Below are positions 34,543 to 44,035 of a stretch of DNA of 62,193 bases, piece after piece. Location of the stretch: IMG/VR virus record IMGVR_UViG_3300027736_000047, positions 1 to 62,193 of that record, one strand, 5' to 3'. This DNA is from a virus. Under the pieces are notes generated by a model, which saw nothing but the letters and a program-made list of their open reading frames with translations, was not told the DNA's origin and did no database searches. The first letter of the stretch is position 1. Each line of letters begins with the position of its first letter. The translations under genes and the position numbers were made by a program.

Positions 34543-34955
34543 AAAATGGAGACATATCAAACGTCTCCTCTCCGCAAGTCATTTGTGTAACAGATGTAGT
34601 AATTAACTTAGTCGAAGAAGTAACTGGAAAATTTTTTACAACAAAAGTTAAATATAAATTAGGAGACATACAGTTAGAGGGGGCGCATAGACTTTGGAAG
34701 TTATCTAATGACTACGGCATCTCCCTTGAGTTGGCTGGTTACGCAGACTTAGGTTGGAGTGACGAGTTACTAGAAAAAGCCTTTGAAAAATTAGAACGAG
34801 AAGTTGTTAATCCATTTAACTATTGGCAGTTATACGCTGATCCATCTGAGTTAGTAAGGAAACTTCCATACCGTGCTAATCTTCGAGGCATAGTAGATAT
34901 ACCAGGCAGGGTAGCAAGATACGGATCAGCAGGAGTAGAACTAAAGAACTTGTAA
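34539..34955 (+). CDS. Unrecognised replication-region protein
   Basis: 138 residues. The central part, RLWKLSNDYGISLELAGYAD, then LLEKAFEKLEREVVNPFNYW, appears helical; the end GIVDIPGRVARYGSAGVEL is loop/strand. No catalytic motif is visible. It overlaps the SWIM gene by 4 nt and is followed 12 nt later by the DnaB-like helicase. Confidence 0.5.
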   Translation: MKNGDISNVSSPQVICVTDVVINLVEEVTGKFFTTKVKYKLGDIQLEGAHRLWKLSNDYGISLELAGYADLGWSDELLEKAFEKLEREVVNPFNYWQLYADPSELVRKLPYRANLRGIVDIPGRVARYGSAGVELKNL

Positions 34956-34967
34956 GAGGGGAGCAAA

Positions 34968-36218
34968 ATGGCGGCGGATAACGAACACCGTTTAGTAAGT
35001 AAAGTAATACGAGACCGAGACATTATCCCTGCATTACAGCGGGGTGTAAATGATGCTTGGTTCTTAGATGATGATAATAAAAGAGTCTGGGCTTTTGTTC
35101 GCAAACATTACACAGATTACAACGAAGTTCCTACAGCAGTAACTGTTAAAGATCATTATCCAAACTTTAAAGTATTAGATGTAGAAGATACTGTTGATTA
35201 CCTCTTAGACACAATGGTGGATTTCCGTCGTCGGTTACTTACTCGTCAAGGATTAGAAGCAGCCATTGGACAACTGCAAGACAATAACCATGACGCTGCT
35301 CTTCTTGCAATGGAAGCAACAATTGCAAGAGTTAATGAACAAGGCATTCTTGGAATTCACGAACTGGATTTAAGTAAGAATACAGAGGAGCGTTACAAAG
35401 AATATAAAGCATTACAAAACCAAGAGTTCTTAGGAATACCTACTGGCTTTACAAAGATTGATGAAGCAACTGCTGGGTTACAAGGCGGACAATTAATTAC
35501 AATAATTGCTCCACCTAAAACAGGTAAATCTCAGATTGCTTTAAAGATGGCAATCAATGTTCATCAACAAGGGTACGTTCCAATGTTTCAATCCTTTGAA
35601 ATGAATAATCACGAACAACAACAACGCCACGATGCTATGAGAGCAAACATATCTCATGGCCGTTTACGTAGGGGAAAATTATTACCACCAGAAGAAGATC
35701 GTTATGTAGATATATTAAACGCTATGGAAAAAGAACGCTCATTCCATTTAATTGACGCAGTCAATGGAATTACGGTCTCAGCATTAGCGGCAAAGATTGA
35801 GCAAACAAAACCAGACATAGTATTTGTTGATGGTGTTTATTTAATGCTTGATGAAATTAGTGGTGAGATGAATACTCCACAGGCTATTACAAACGTAACC
35901 CGTGCTTTAAAACGATTGGCACAAAAGATTAATAAACCAGTAATTATTACTACACAAACTTTGCTTTGGAAGATGCGTGCTGGAAAAGTTACCGCAGATT
36001 CTATTGGTTACTCCTCTTCATTCTTCCAAGATTCAGATGTAATCTTAGGTCTTGAACCAGTAGAAGAAGACGAAGACATTAGATTATTAAAAATTGTTGC
36101 AAGCCGTAACTGTGGCCCAAGTGAAACTGCTTTAACTTGGCGTTGGGAAACAGGTTGTTTTCACGATGAAGAACAGATGTTGAAATGTAGATTCTGCACC
36201 GATTGGAGCAGGGTGTGA
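34968..36218 (+). CDS. Replicative DNA helicase, DnaB-like
   Basis: 416 residues. N-terminal helical domain (HRLVSKVIRDRDIIPALQRG), then the RecA-type core: IPTGFTKIDEATAGLQGGQL (about 157-176), Walker A APPKTGKSQ (181-189), FQSFEMNNHEQQQRHDAM (H1a/H2-like), DIVFVDGVYLM (Walker B), and VIITTQTLLW, SYSSSFFQDSDVILG-type loops late. This is a DnaB-family hexameric helicase. The end has CRFCTDW, a Cys-x-x-Cys not typical of DnaB. Confidence 0.85.
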   Translation: MAADNEHRLVSKVIRDRDIIPALQRGVNDAWFLDDDNKRVWAFVRKHYTDYNEVPTAVTVKDHYPNFKVLDVEDTVDYLLDTMVDFRRRLLTRQGLEAAIGQLQDNNHDAALLAMEATIARVNEQGILGIHELDLSKNTEERYKEYKALQNQEFLGIPTGFTKIDEATAGLQGGQLITIIAPPKTGKSQIALKMAINVHQQGYVPMFQSFEMNNHEQQQRHDAMRANISHGRLRRGKLLPPEEDRYVDILNAMEKERSFHLIDAVNGITVSALAAKIEQTKPDIVFVDGVYLMLDEISGEMNTPQAITNVTRALKRLAQKINKPVIITTQTLLWKMRAGKVTADSIGYSSSFFQDSDVILGLEPVEEDEDIRLLKIVASRNCGPSETALTWRWETGCFHDEEQMLKCRFCTDWSRV

Positions 36219-37150
36219 TAGATGTAGAACGTGTCTTACTGTCTTTAGAATTACAACTGTTTGCTCAACGTGGAGCAGAAGTAAATGGTCTCTGTCCTAT
36301 GCATAAAGCCAGAACAGGAAAAGAAGATCACCACCCATCTTGGTGGATTAATTCCGAATCTGGTGCACACATATGTTTTTCTTGTGGGTATAAAGGAAAT
36401 ATTTATACATTAGTTTCTGACATAAAAGGAATTAATTATCATGATGCTCGTGATTATGTAAATGATAAAGAAGATATGCCAATAGATTCTTTAATGAAAA
36501 GAATTCAAGAACTTCCTCAATACGTGCAAGCAGATCCAGAACAAATACCTATGTCGGAGGCTCGACTTGCCGTGTATACCGACGCACCAGATATAGAATT
36601 AAAGAAAAGATTTTTAAAAAGAGAATCAGTAAATACTCACGGTGTTCGTTGGGATACAAAAAATGAATCTTGGATTTTACCAATTAGAGATCCAGATAAT
36701 GCCTCTCTTTGGGGTTGGCAAGAAAAAGGGGCTCGTGGCAGGTTCTTCAAGAACCAACCAGCGGGAGTAAAAAAATCTAAAACTGTATTTGGAGTTCATA
36801 TTATGGATTTGTCTAATGCTTTAATGATTGTTGAATCCCCATTAGATGCAGTCCGTCTTACAGGGTTGGGTCACAATGCCATCTCTACTTTTGGTGCAAT
36901 CATAGGTGAAGATCAGGCAAAAATTATGAGACGTGTTTCTAAAGTTATAGCAGCATTTGATAATGATAAGGCTGGTCATACTGCCAATGAACAAATGCGA
37001 AGTTTTTCTCGAAAATATGGAATGGAACTTTCTTATTTTAATTACACGGGAATTGATGTTAAAGATGTTGGAGATATGGCCGAAGAAGAAATTGAACGAG
37101 GCATACAAACAGCACGAACATCTGTGTTAGGTAAAGCAGCATATCTATGA
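36215..37150 (+). CDS. DNA primase, CHC2 zinc finger plus Toprim
   Basis: 311 residues from GTG 36215, overlapping the helicase stop (GTGA) with GGAG 6 nt upstream; TTG 36203 is an alternative. CHC2 zinc finger: LCPMHKARTGKEDHHPSWW and ICFSCGYKGN (about 28-66). Toprim: LMIVESPLDAVRLTGLG (Glu), then VIAAFDNDKAGHTANEQM (Asp-x-Asp), about 208-265. The middle GWQEKGARGRFF fits the RNA-polymerase domain of small primases. It primes DNA synthesis with the adjacent helicase. Confidence 0.85.
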   Translation: MIDVERVLLSLELQLFAQRGAEVNGLCPMHKARTGKEDHHPSWWINSESGAHICFSCGYKGNIYTLVSDIKGINYHDARDYVNDKEDMPIDSLMKRIQELPQYVQADPEQIPMSEARLAVYTDAPDIELKKRFLKRESVNTHGVRWDTKNESWILPIRDPDNASLWGWQEKGARGRFFKNQPAGVKKSKTVFGVHIMDLSNALMIVESPLDAVRLTGLGHNAISTFGAIIGEDQAKIMRRVSKVIAAFDNDKAGHTANEQMRSFSRKYGMELSYFNYTGIDVKDVGDMAEEEIERGIQTARTSVLGKAAYL

Positions 37151-37320
37151 TGGATCTGCGGGATAAAGATACGCCTTTAGAAGTGTGCATCTGCGGATCT
37201 ACTTTGTGGAATGTAAAAGCAATGTTTGAAGATGGCGAAATTTCTTTATACATGTTAGATATGGAGTGTGCTTTGTGCGGTTCATTAGCAATCGCCCCAA
37301 CGCCAATAGATAATGTTTAA
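37147..37320 (+). CDS. 57-residue zinc-ribbon-like protein
   Basis: Two Cys pairs are visible, VCICGSTLW (Cys-x-Cys) and CALCGSLAIA (Cys-x-x-Cys), separated by a strand pair with VKAMFEDGEISLY. This resembles a minimal zinc ribbon. Start ATG 37147 overlaps the primase stop; the end overlaps the SNF2 helicase start by 8 nt. Confidence 0.55.
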   Translation: MMDLRDKDTPLEVCICGSTLWNVKAMFEDGEISLYMLDMECALCGSLAIAPTPIDNV

Positions 37321-38884
37321 AGGAATTTTAAAACCTTATCAGCCAGAGGCAGTAGACAAAATGATTGCTAGTAAACAGATGTTGGTTGCTTATGAAATGG
37401 GGTTAGGAAAAACTTGCATGACTATTGCAGCCTTAGAAAAATTAAAAGAAAATGGAGAATTAACAAAACCTATTTTAATAATTGCTTTATCTAGTTTAAA
37501 ATATCAATGGGAAAAAGAAATTCAAAAGTTTTCTGACGCAAGAACAGTAGTTATAGACGGTTCAAAAAGTACTCGGTTAATTCGTTGGGATAGAGAACTT
37601 AGTGGAGTACGATCTGCAGATTATATTATTTGTAATTATGAAACAGTTGTTAATGATTGGGACTCTATTAAAGACGAAGACTGGGGAGCGGTTGTGTGCG
37701 ATGAAGCCACAGCCATTAAAGGTTTTAGATCTAAACGTTCAAAGGCTGTTAAAAAATTATCAACAGATGTTCCTATTAGATTTGCCCTTACAGGTACTCC
37801 TATTGAGAATGGTAAGCCCGAAGAGTTATACAGCATTATGCAATTTGTAAATCCAAAATTACTTGGAAGATTTGATTTATTTGATCAAACTTTTATTGTA
37901 AGAAATCATTTTGGTGGTGTTCAAAGATACAGAAATCTACCTATATTTCATGAAAAAATGAAAACAATTTCCGTTAGGAAAGTACAGACAGACCCAGATG
38001 TGGCTCCTTACTTACCCGACACCATTCATTTAGATCCAATAAAAATCTTATTAGATACTAAAACATCATTACTTTATAACTTTATTGCTGATGAATTGAG
38101 TCAAGAATTATATGAGGCACAACAATTACTCGGTGCTAATTTTTCTTTGGTTGCTCATTACGGTCACGATAGTAAGGCTGGAAGTCAAGCAGACATGTTA
38201 CGTGGATCTATTATGTCTAAAATAACTGCACTAAGAATGTTGTGCGATCACCCAGACTTGTTATTAAGTAGTGCTGCAAAATTTCAAAAACAAGAAGGAG
38301 ATGGGAGTGCCTACATATACGGATTAAAAGAAAGAAATTTATTAAACGATTTAACTAAACACCCAAAGTTAGATATACTAAAAACGTATGTATTAGATCA
38401 TTTAGAGACAGATCCAGATGCAAAGGTTGTTATTTTTACTTCCTATGTTGGTATGTTGTCTAAGATTCAGGACGCAGTTAGTGGAACTTTATATACTGGA
38501 AAGATGAATGCTAAAGAAAAAGAAGCAAGTAAAACAAAGTTTTTAACTGATCCAGAGTGTAGAGTATTTATTTCATCGGATGCTGGAGGTTATGGAGTTG
38601 ATTTACCAGTAGCAAACTTATTAGTAAACTATGACTTACCTTGGTCCGCAGGATTAGCGGTACAAAGAAACGGTAGAATAAAACGTGCCTCCAGTAGGTG
38701 GCCTAGTATTGTAATTCAAGATTTAGTGGTAGAGAACTCCATTGAGGAACGTCAACACGAAATGCTACAACAAAAAAATGCTGTTGCAGACGCTGTAATG
38801 GATGGTACAGGCATCAATTCCAAGGGTGGAATTGACCTAACCGTAGGAAGCCTGATAGGTTTCCTACAGAAACAGAGACCTTGA
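37313..38884 (+). CDS. SNF2-family DNA helicase/translocase
   Basis: 523 residues with all superfamily 2 motifs: LKPYQPEAVDKM (Q-like), MGLGKTCMTIAAL (Walker A, about 28-40), IICNYETV (Ia/Ib), VVCDEAT (DEAx, motif II), ALTGTPIENG (motif III), KVVIFTSYVGML (IV), ISSDAGGYGVDL (V), and VQRNGRIKRASS (VI). Phage SNF2 helicases act in replication or recombination. The DEAT and the GRIKR end identify a small SNF2 without accessory domains. Confidence 0.88.
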   Translation: MFKGILKPYQPEAVDKMIASKQMLVAYEMGLGKTCMTIAALEKLKENGELTKPILIIALSSLKYQWEKEIQKFSDARTVVIDGSKSTRLIRWDRELSGVRSADYIICNYETVVNDWDSIKDEDWGAVVCDEATAIKGFRSKRSKAVKKLSTDVPIRFALTGTPIENGKPEELYSIMQFVNPKLLGRFDLFDQTFIVRNHFGGVQRYRNLPIFHEKMKTISVRKVQTDPDVAPYLPDTIHLDPIKILLDTKTSLLYNFIADELSQELYEAQQLLGANFSLVAHYGHDSKAGSQADMLRGSIMSKITALRMLCDHPDLLLSSAAKFQKQEGDGSAYIYGLKERNLLNDLTKHPKLDILKTYVLDHLETDPDAKVVIFTSYVGMLSKIQDAVSGTLYTGKMNAKEKEASKTKFLTDPECRVFISSDAGGYGVDLPVANLLVNYDLPWSAGLAVQRNGRIKRASSRWPSIVIQDLVVENSIEERQHEMLQQKNAVADAVMDGTGINSKGGIDLTVGSLIGFLQKQRP

Positions 38885-38894
38885 GGGGGTTAAC

Positions 38895-39335
38895 ATGGCA
38901 AGAGTAAAAGAAGAACAATCACGAGTTGCTGGTCAAGACGATTTTGAGACACAGGCTCGCCAATATATATTTGTAAAAAAACAAGTAGACTTTTTTGAAT
39001 CTGAATTAAAAAAATTAAAAGAACAAATATTTGAACACGTAGATACTTCTGGAGAAGTTGATGGCAGCGGTAATTTATTTGTTGAACTTCCTTCTGAAAT
39101 TGAAGGGGTTAAAACAATTCAAAAGCAACGCCGAGTATCTCGTAAGATAAACCCAGAAATGGCAGACAACGTGATTATGTCTAAGGGTCTTGAAAGTGAG
39201 TTGTATAAAACTATTCAGATTATTGATGAAGATGCTTTGATGGCTGCTCTATATGAAGGAAAATTAACTGAAGAAGAAATAGAATTAATGTATCCAGAAA
39301 AAGTTGTTTGGGCTTTAATACTAAATAAGAACTAA
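38895..39335 (+). CDS. Unrecognised coiled-coil protein
   Basis: 146 residues. A helix with FVKKQVDFFESELKKLKEQI (about 25-46), a beta section GSGNLFVELPSEIEGVKTIQ, and a helical end with LTEEEIELMYPEKVVWALIL. The pattern (helix, strand pair with basic RRVSRK, helix) is conserved in actinophage genes next to SNF2 helicases as far as I recall, without assigned function. Confidence 0.55.
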   Translation: MARVKEEQSRVAGQDDFETQARQYIFVKKQVDFFESELKKLKEQIFEHVDTSGEVDGSGNLFVELPSEIEGVKTIQKQRRVSRKINPEMADNVIMSKGLESELYKTIQIIDEDALMAALYEGKLTEEEIELMYPEKVVWALILNKN

Positions 39336-39337
39336 CT

Positions 39338-39814
39338 ATGGCTGGATTACGTGGAAATGATGAGATAGAGGCAGCATTTGCTGACCTTGAATACATCCCT
39401 GGTTCTAAGAAGAAACGCAGAGAAATAGATCCAAAGGTTTCTCGCCGTAAAAGCGGTGAGAATAATGGTTGGGATTCAAACCCCATCATTAAAACATTAG
39501 CGGGTAAAGAAACTCAGGTATTCACTATCGGTGCATTAGCACAAGCGTTAGAGAAAACCATTGTCACAATCCGTTTATGGGAACGCAAGGGGTTTATTCC
39601 CCGTGCACCGTATAGGCTTAGGGCTAAGACTGTAAAAGGTCAAAAGACTGGTGGCAATAGGGTGTATACAAGAGAGTTAATTGAGTCTGCTGTTGAAGAA
39701 TTCAACAAGCGTGGCTTGATAGGAACTGCTCGTGTAGAGTGGAACCAACACGAAGATCTAACCGATGCTTTAATAAAGCGTTGGAAAGAAACAATAAACC
39801 AAGAGAGCCAGTAG
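39338..39814 (+). CDS. MerR-like DNA-binding protein
   Basis: 158 residues. Residues about 54-110 are a MerR winged helix: VFTIGALAQALEKTIVTIRL with WERKGFIPRAPYR, then GNRVYTRELIESAVEEFNKR. The N-terminal 45 residues are basic and probably disordered (SKKKRREIDPKVSRRKSG). No effector domain or dimer coiled coil of classical MerR is present. Candidate phage regulator, possibly acting at the promoter region just downstream (39815-39876). Confidence 0.7.
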   Translation: MAGLRGNDEIEAAFADLEYIPGSKKKRREIDPKVSRRKSGENNGWDSNPIIKTLAGKETQVFTIGALAQALEKTIVTIRLWERKGFIPRAPYRLRAKTVKGQKTGGNRVYTRELIESAVEEFNKRGLIGTARVEWNQHEDLTDALIKRWKETINQESQ

Positions 39815-39876
39815 CGATTAATTTTGTACAGTGATACAAAGATCGTTCCGTGCCTCACTACCGAAAGAAGAAATAA
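39815..39876 (+). promoter_or_regulatory. Short intergenic region with inverted repeat
   Basis: TTTGTA (39829-39834) and TACAAA (39841-39846, approximate) form a short inverted repeat upstream of the ssDNA-binding protein gene, in one of the few gaps of the replication block. It may hold a promoter or operator; I see no convincing -35/-10 pair. Confidence 0.3.
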
Positions 39877-40539
39877 ATGCCAATAACAAAACCAACAGAG
39901 GCACATTCATCTACGGCTTCATCTATGTTAGATGAAGACAACGAGAATGCAATGCCTAAAGTAGGCACCACAGTTCAACAAGGCTGGGATGCTTTTGATT
40001 CACTTTTAAAGTCAGATAATCAAGGTGATTATCCAATTGACTTTAAATTCTCTGAGGAGCCAGTGCTTGTTAAGTTCCTTGAAGATCAACCATTTGCTTC
40101 ATATGAACAACACTGGATTGAACGCCCAAAGGGTAAAAAATCTTTTGTTTGTCTAGGAACCAACTGTCCACTGTGCGATGTCTTAGGTGACAAACCTCGT
40201 GGAAAGTTTGCTTTTAATGTAGTTGTATTGACTGGTGAAGCACAAGGATTACAAATCTTAACTGCACCACCAACACTTGCTCGTTTGATTCGTAAGGCTC
40301 ATGAAGATGAGCGCAAAGGACCTCTTTCAAAAGAGTTCTGGGAAGTTTCTCGCATGGGAACAGGACCTACAACGAACTTTACCCTCAACTTCGTTCGTGG
40401 TCGTGACCTTGTAGAGGAATGGAAGTTGAACGATGAACTCGTTCAAGAACTTGTAGCAGCCGCTGTTCCTTATACAGCAGAAGTAGTTCGAGAGACCCCT
40501 CGCTCCGAAATGCTAGAAGTTGCTCGTTCTGTAGCGTAA
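39877..40539 (+). CDS. ssDNA-binding protein, gp32-like
   Basis: 220 residues. EPVLVKFLEDQPFASYEQHW, then KSFVCLGTNCPLCDVLGD (a Cys-x-x-Cys zinc element), FAFNVVVLTGEAQGLQIL, GPLSKEFWEVSRMGTGPTTNFT and a C-terminal acidic helix fit the gp32-like single-strand binding proteins of large phages. The C-terminal part lacks the very acidic tail of T4 gp32. It lies between MerR-like and polymerase genes, as expected for a replisome protein. Confidence 0.7.
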   Translation: MPITKPTEAHSSTASSMLDEDNENAMPKVGTTVQQGWDAFDSLLKSDNQGDYPIDFKFSEEPVLVKFLEDQPFASYEQHWIERPKGKKSFVCLGTNCPLCDVLGDKPRGKFAFNVVVLTGEAQGLQILTAPPTLARLIRKAHEDERKGPLSKEFWEVSRMGTGPTTNFTLNFVRGRDLVEEWKLNDELVQELVAAAVPYTAEVVRETPRSEMLEVARSVA

Positions 40540-40553
40540 TACGCTTCCACTGA

Positions 40554-40589
40554 GTAGGGGCCTGTTTATTTCCGTTTTCAGGTCCCTAT
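40554..40589 (+). terminator. Possible terminator before the polymerase gene
   Basis: GTAGGGGCCTG (40554-40564) pairs with CAGGTCCCTAT (40579-40589) over 11 bp with two G-U wobbles and a 14-nt loop. The tail TCTCTAACC is only mildly T-rich, so it may attenuate rather than fully terminate. Confidence 0.55.
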
Positions 40590-40611
40590 TCTCTAACCGA
40601 AAAGAGGGATA

Positions 40612-42612
40612 ATGAACATAGTTACAACAAAAGAACAACTAGAAGAATTAGTTGAGTTTTATTCAAACGTAAATGCATTTGCATTTGACGTTGAAACTGT
40701 GGGTGAAAATAGAATTCAACCCGTAGTTAATGATGTACTTTGGATTTCATTAGCAACTGAGGGTCGTAGTGATGTGATTCCTATGGGACATCCTAATGGA
40801 GAATTTTTACATTGGGATAAAGAGATGCTTCTTAGTGGTCAAAGAAAGTTTGCTGCAGGTAAGACATTAAAAGATGAAGACTATTCAAAAAATCAAGCCA
40901 AATGGAAACCAGTATTTAATTTACCACCAGAGCAGTTACTTCCTGGAGATGTTTTTAAAGCATTAAAACCGTTATTCTTTAGTGACAAATTAAAAATTGG
41001 TCACAATGTTAAGTTTGATTTAAAATCTATAGCAAAGTATTACAGAGGGGTAGTTCCATCTAAGCCTTTCTTTGACACACTTATGGCTGCATTTGTTATA
41101 GACAGTCGTAACCGTATAAGTTTAAATCTTGCTGCTTGTGCTGAAAGAGAACTAAGTGTTAAAGTTGAAAAAGGAGTTGGTGCAGAGGTTGAAGCCCACG
41201 CCTTTAGTGTTGTAGCAAAGTATGCTGGTATTGATGCAGAGGTTACCTGGAATCTTTATAAAACTTTTTATCCAAAATTACAAAATGGATTAAAAAAAGT
41301 TTGGGATTTAGAAATGGATGTGATTGCTGCTTTATGTGATATGGAATTAACTGGAACAACAATAGACGTTGCAGAACTTACTGATTTAAAGATAAGGTTA
41401 GAAAAAGATATAGATGATGCTAAAGCACGAGCATGGAAAATAACTGGCAAACCCTTTGCTATGAACTCTGTAAAAGAAAAACAAGAAGTATTGTTTTCTC
41501 CAAAACCAGAGGGTCGTGGAATTAAACCTAACTTAAAAGTAAAGATTGCTCTTACAGCAAGAGGCCAAGCCGTTGCAGCAACAGACCCCATTAATTTAAC
41601 TATGTATCACTACTCTGTTTCCTCTGATGCTCTTGAATTTTATAGAGCAAAAGATGAATTAGTAGATGCAATTTTAGAATATCAAGACTTAAATAAGTTA
41701 ATGACTACCTATGTAATGCCTTATCTAGGTGGAGAAGTTACCCGTACTACTATGGGTAAGGAAAAAGTTTTTGATAAAAAGAGTTTTTTAATTAATGGAA
41801 GAGTTCATACTAATTTTAAACCTCATGGAGCAGAGACTGGGAGATTTTCTAGTAGCGATCCAAACTTACAAAACATTCCCAGCGAAGGTGAGTATGGAAA
41901 GTTAATACGTAATTTGTTTATTGCACCCAAAGGTCACAAGTTAGTTGTTGCTGATTACTCTCAGATTGAACCTCGTATTATTGCTTCTTTTTCTAACGAT
42001 CCTATTATGGTTAAAAACTATCTAGATGGAGAAGATATATACACCACTATTGGAAACACAATGGGAGTAGATAGAAAGGCTGGCAAAATTCTTGTTCTAT
42101 CTATCGCATATGGTGTTGGTCCTGAAAAAATTGCTCAAAGTATTGGGTGTTCTGTCCCAGATGCTAAAGATTTACTAAATAGATTTTCTGAACAATTTAA
42201 TACTATTGGGAAGTACAGAGCAAGAGTTATTAGACAATGCTTAGCAAAACGTCCAACCCCATACGTTACCACCCTTTATGGCAGAAAACGGTATCTTCCA
42301 GACCTTAAGAGCACAGATAAGGGGTTAAAGGCTAGAGCAGAAAGACAGGCTTTTAATACAATTATTCAAGGATCTGCTGCAGATTTAATGAAATATGCAA
42401 TGGTAAGAGCACACTCCTGTTTTGTTAATGAACCAGGGGCTCAAGTAATTTTGACTGTACACGATGAATTGGTTACAGTTGCTCGTGAAGACATCGCAGA
42501 AGAGGTAGCCGAAGCAATTCGGGAATCAATGGAAGGTATAAAAGTTCCAGAGATTACAGTTCCTCTTATTGCAGATGTAAAAATTGTTAATAAGTGGGGA
42601 GAAGCAAAATGA
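40612..42612 (+). CDS. DNA polymerase, family A, with 3'-5' exonuclease
   Basis: 666 residues. Proofreading domain: FAFDVETVGEN (Exo I), IGHNVKFDLKSI (Exo II), YAGIDAEVTWNLY (Exo III). Polymerase domain: RFSSSDPNLQNIP, motif A VVADYSQIEPRIIASF (about 444-459), motif B region KILVLSIAYGVG, and motif C TVHDELV (about 614-620). No 5'-3' exonuclease domain is present. Position 762 equivalent of E. coli (controls dideoxynucleotide sensitivity) lies in the SIAYGVG region; I do not assign it here. It is the replicative polymerase of this phage. Confidence 0.93.
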   Translation: MNIVTTKEQLEELVEFYSNVNAFAFDVETVGENRIQPVVNDVLWISLATEGRSDVIPMGHPNGEFLHWDKEMLLSGQRKFAAGKTLKDEDYSKNQAKWKPVFNLPPEQLLPGDVFKALKPLFFSDKLKIGHNVKFDLKSIAKYYRGVVPSKPFFDTLMAAFVIDSRNRISLNLAACAERELSVKVEKGVGAEVEAHAFSVVAKYAGIDAEVTWNLYKTFYPKLQNGLKKVWDLEMDVIAALCDMELTGTTIDVAELTDLKIRLEKDIDDAKARAWKITGKPFAMNSVKEKQEVLFSPKPEGRGIKPNLKVKIALTARGQAVAATDPINLTMYHYSVSSDALEFYRAKDELVDAILEYQDLNKLMTTYVMPYLGGEVTRTTMGKEKVFDKKSFLINGRVHTNFKPHGAETGRFSSSDPNLQNIPSEGEYGKLIRNLFIAPKGHKLVVADYSQIEPRIIASFSNDPIMVKNYLDGEDIYTTIGNTMGVDRKAGKILVLSIAYGVGPEKIAQSIGCSVPDAKDLLNRFSEQFNTIGKYRARVIRQCLAKRPTPYVTTLYGRKRYLPDLKSTDKGLKARAERQAFNTIIQGSAADLMKYAMVRAHSCFVNEPGAQVILTVHDELVTVAREDIAEEVAEAIRESMEGIKVPEITVPLIADVKIVNKWGEAK

Positions 42613-42986
42613 GTACTGCAGATTGGTGGGCTAAACAACTTGGAGCACAACCGCAACCCTCACAACAAAGACCTGCTGATATTACAATGCCAGCATCACA
42701 ACAGCCTATGACAAAATTTGAAACATCAGCACCACAACAACCTGTTACAAAAGCACAGAGCGTTAAACAAACGCAGTCTTGTCCAGATTGTGGTTCAACA
42801 AACTATATGTCTCCATCACAGAACGTTGGTCTTAGATGTTATGACTGTGGGTATCCCTTACAACAATCAGGAAGTAAATTTGGTTCTTTAACTGGTGCAA
42901 AAGTTGAGGGGTCTGTTAAACCATCACTTGGTAACGATACCAAAAGCAATTGGAATCCACAGGGAATTATTGGGAGAATTGATTAG
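42609..42986 (+). CDS. Zinc-ribbon protein with Gln/Pro-rich N-terminus
   Basis: 125 residues from ATG 42609 (ATGA overlap with the polymerase). Residues 1-55 are Gln/Pro/Ser/Thr-rich and probably disordered; residues 57-85 carry SCPDCGSTNYM and LRCYDCGYPLQ, a zinc ribbon. Ends with a Ser/Gly/Asn-rich linker and WNPQGIIGRID. Between polymerase and recombinase genes, it may be a replisome adaptor. Confidence 0.6.
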   Translation: MSTADWWAKQLGAQPQPSQQRPADITMPASQQPMTKFETSAPQQPVTKAQSVKQTQSCPDCGSTNYMSPSQNVGLRCYDCGYPLQQSGSKFGSLTGAKVEGSVKPSLGNDTKSNWNPQGIIGRID

Positions 42987-44035
42987 TGAATGATGAAGCA
43001 AAAAAGATTGTCGCACAACTCAACAAGAAATTCGGCAATAATGTGGTTGTCCTTGCTTCTGATATTAGGAGCGACCTTATTCCTCGTATTACCTCTGGCA
43101 GCACTACGTTGGATTATGTCCTTGGAGGAGGATTCCCAGGAAACCAATGGAACGAATTAATTGGAGAGCCATCTCACGGTAAAACCGCCGTTGCTTTAAA
43201 AACTATTGCTGCAAATCAAGCCATCAATCCAGAGTATACAACTGTGTGGGTTGCTGCAGAACAATGGGTTCCAGATTATGCAGAGATGTGTGGAGTAGAT
43301 ACTAGCCGTGTTATTGTTATTGAAACCTCTACTATGGAAGAGGCTTATCAATCCGTAATTGAATTTGCTGAATCAAAGTCTGTGGATGCAATTGTTATTG
43401 ATTCACTGCCAGCCCTGTCTCCCGCTCCAGAAATGGAAAAAGATATGAACGAGATGACTATTGGTAAAGGTGCATTACTTACAAATAAATTTTTTAGAGT
43501 AGTTGGTACCGCAATGAAACGAAGTCTTATTGAAGATGAAAGACCTGTTTTAGGTTTAATTATTAATCAGTATCGCATGAAGATCGGTGTCATGCATGGC
43601 GACCCAAGGACTACACCAGGTGGTGAAGGAAAGAACTACGCCTTCTTTACTCGGTGTGAAATTCGTAGAGATGAATGGATTGAAGTAGGTAGCGGCACTA
43701 ACAAAGTACGTATAGGACAAAGAATTAAAGTAAGAACATTAAAAAATAAAACTGCACCACCACAAAGAGTTGCTTATTTTGATTTTTATTTTGCTAATGG
43801 TGGACTTTGTTTACCTGGCGAGTACGATTTTGCAAAAGAGATTGCCTCTCTTGCAGTTGTAAAAGATATTATTCAACGTAAAGGTGGGTGGTATTATTAT
43901 GGAGAAAGAAAATGGCAAGGAATTGAACCAGTCATTGATAGTATCCGTGCAGAAATTGATCTCAAGGAAGAACTACAAAAGATTGTCCTTAATTCCTCCG
44001 ATGTACCGATGGCTGGAGATTCTAACAATGATTGA
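42986..44035 (+). CDS. RecA/UvsX-like recombinase
   Basis: 349 residues, start GTG 42986. The core shows ITSGSTTLDYVLGGGFPGNQ, Walker A GEPSHGKTA (60-68), VWVAAEQWVPDYAEMCGVDT (motif with catalytic Glu region), AIVIDSLPALSP (Walker B) and GLIINQYRMKIGVMHGDP, TTPGGEGKNYAFFT (loop 2 region). It forms recombination filaments on ssDNA. Gene order with PD-(D/E)XK nuclease and Cas4-like nuclease suggests a recombination-dependent replication module. Confidence 0.85.
   Translation: MNDEAKKIVAQLNKKFGNNVVVLASDIRSDLIPRITSGSTTLDYVLGGGFPGNQWNELIGEPSHGKTAVALKTIAANQAINPEYTTVWVAAEQWVPDYAEMCGVDTSRVIVIETSTMEEAYQSVIEFAESKSVDAIVIDSLPALSPAPEMEKDMNEMTIGKGALLTNKFFRVVGTAMKRSLIEDERPVLGLIINQYRMKIGVMHGDPRTTPGGEGKNYAFFTRCEIRRDEWIEVGSGTNKVRIGQRIKVRTLKNKTAPPQRVAYFDFYFANGGLCLPGEYDFAKEIASLAVVKDIIQRKGGWYYYGERKWQGIEPVIDSIRAEIDLKEELQKIVLNSSDVPMAGDSNND

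Noticed and set aside
37059-37253. Minus-strand frame across the primase/zinc-ribbon junction
   Set aside because: Crosses two real overlapping genes on the plus strand with good motifs; no support on the minus strand.
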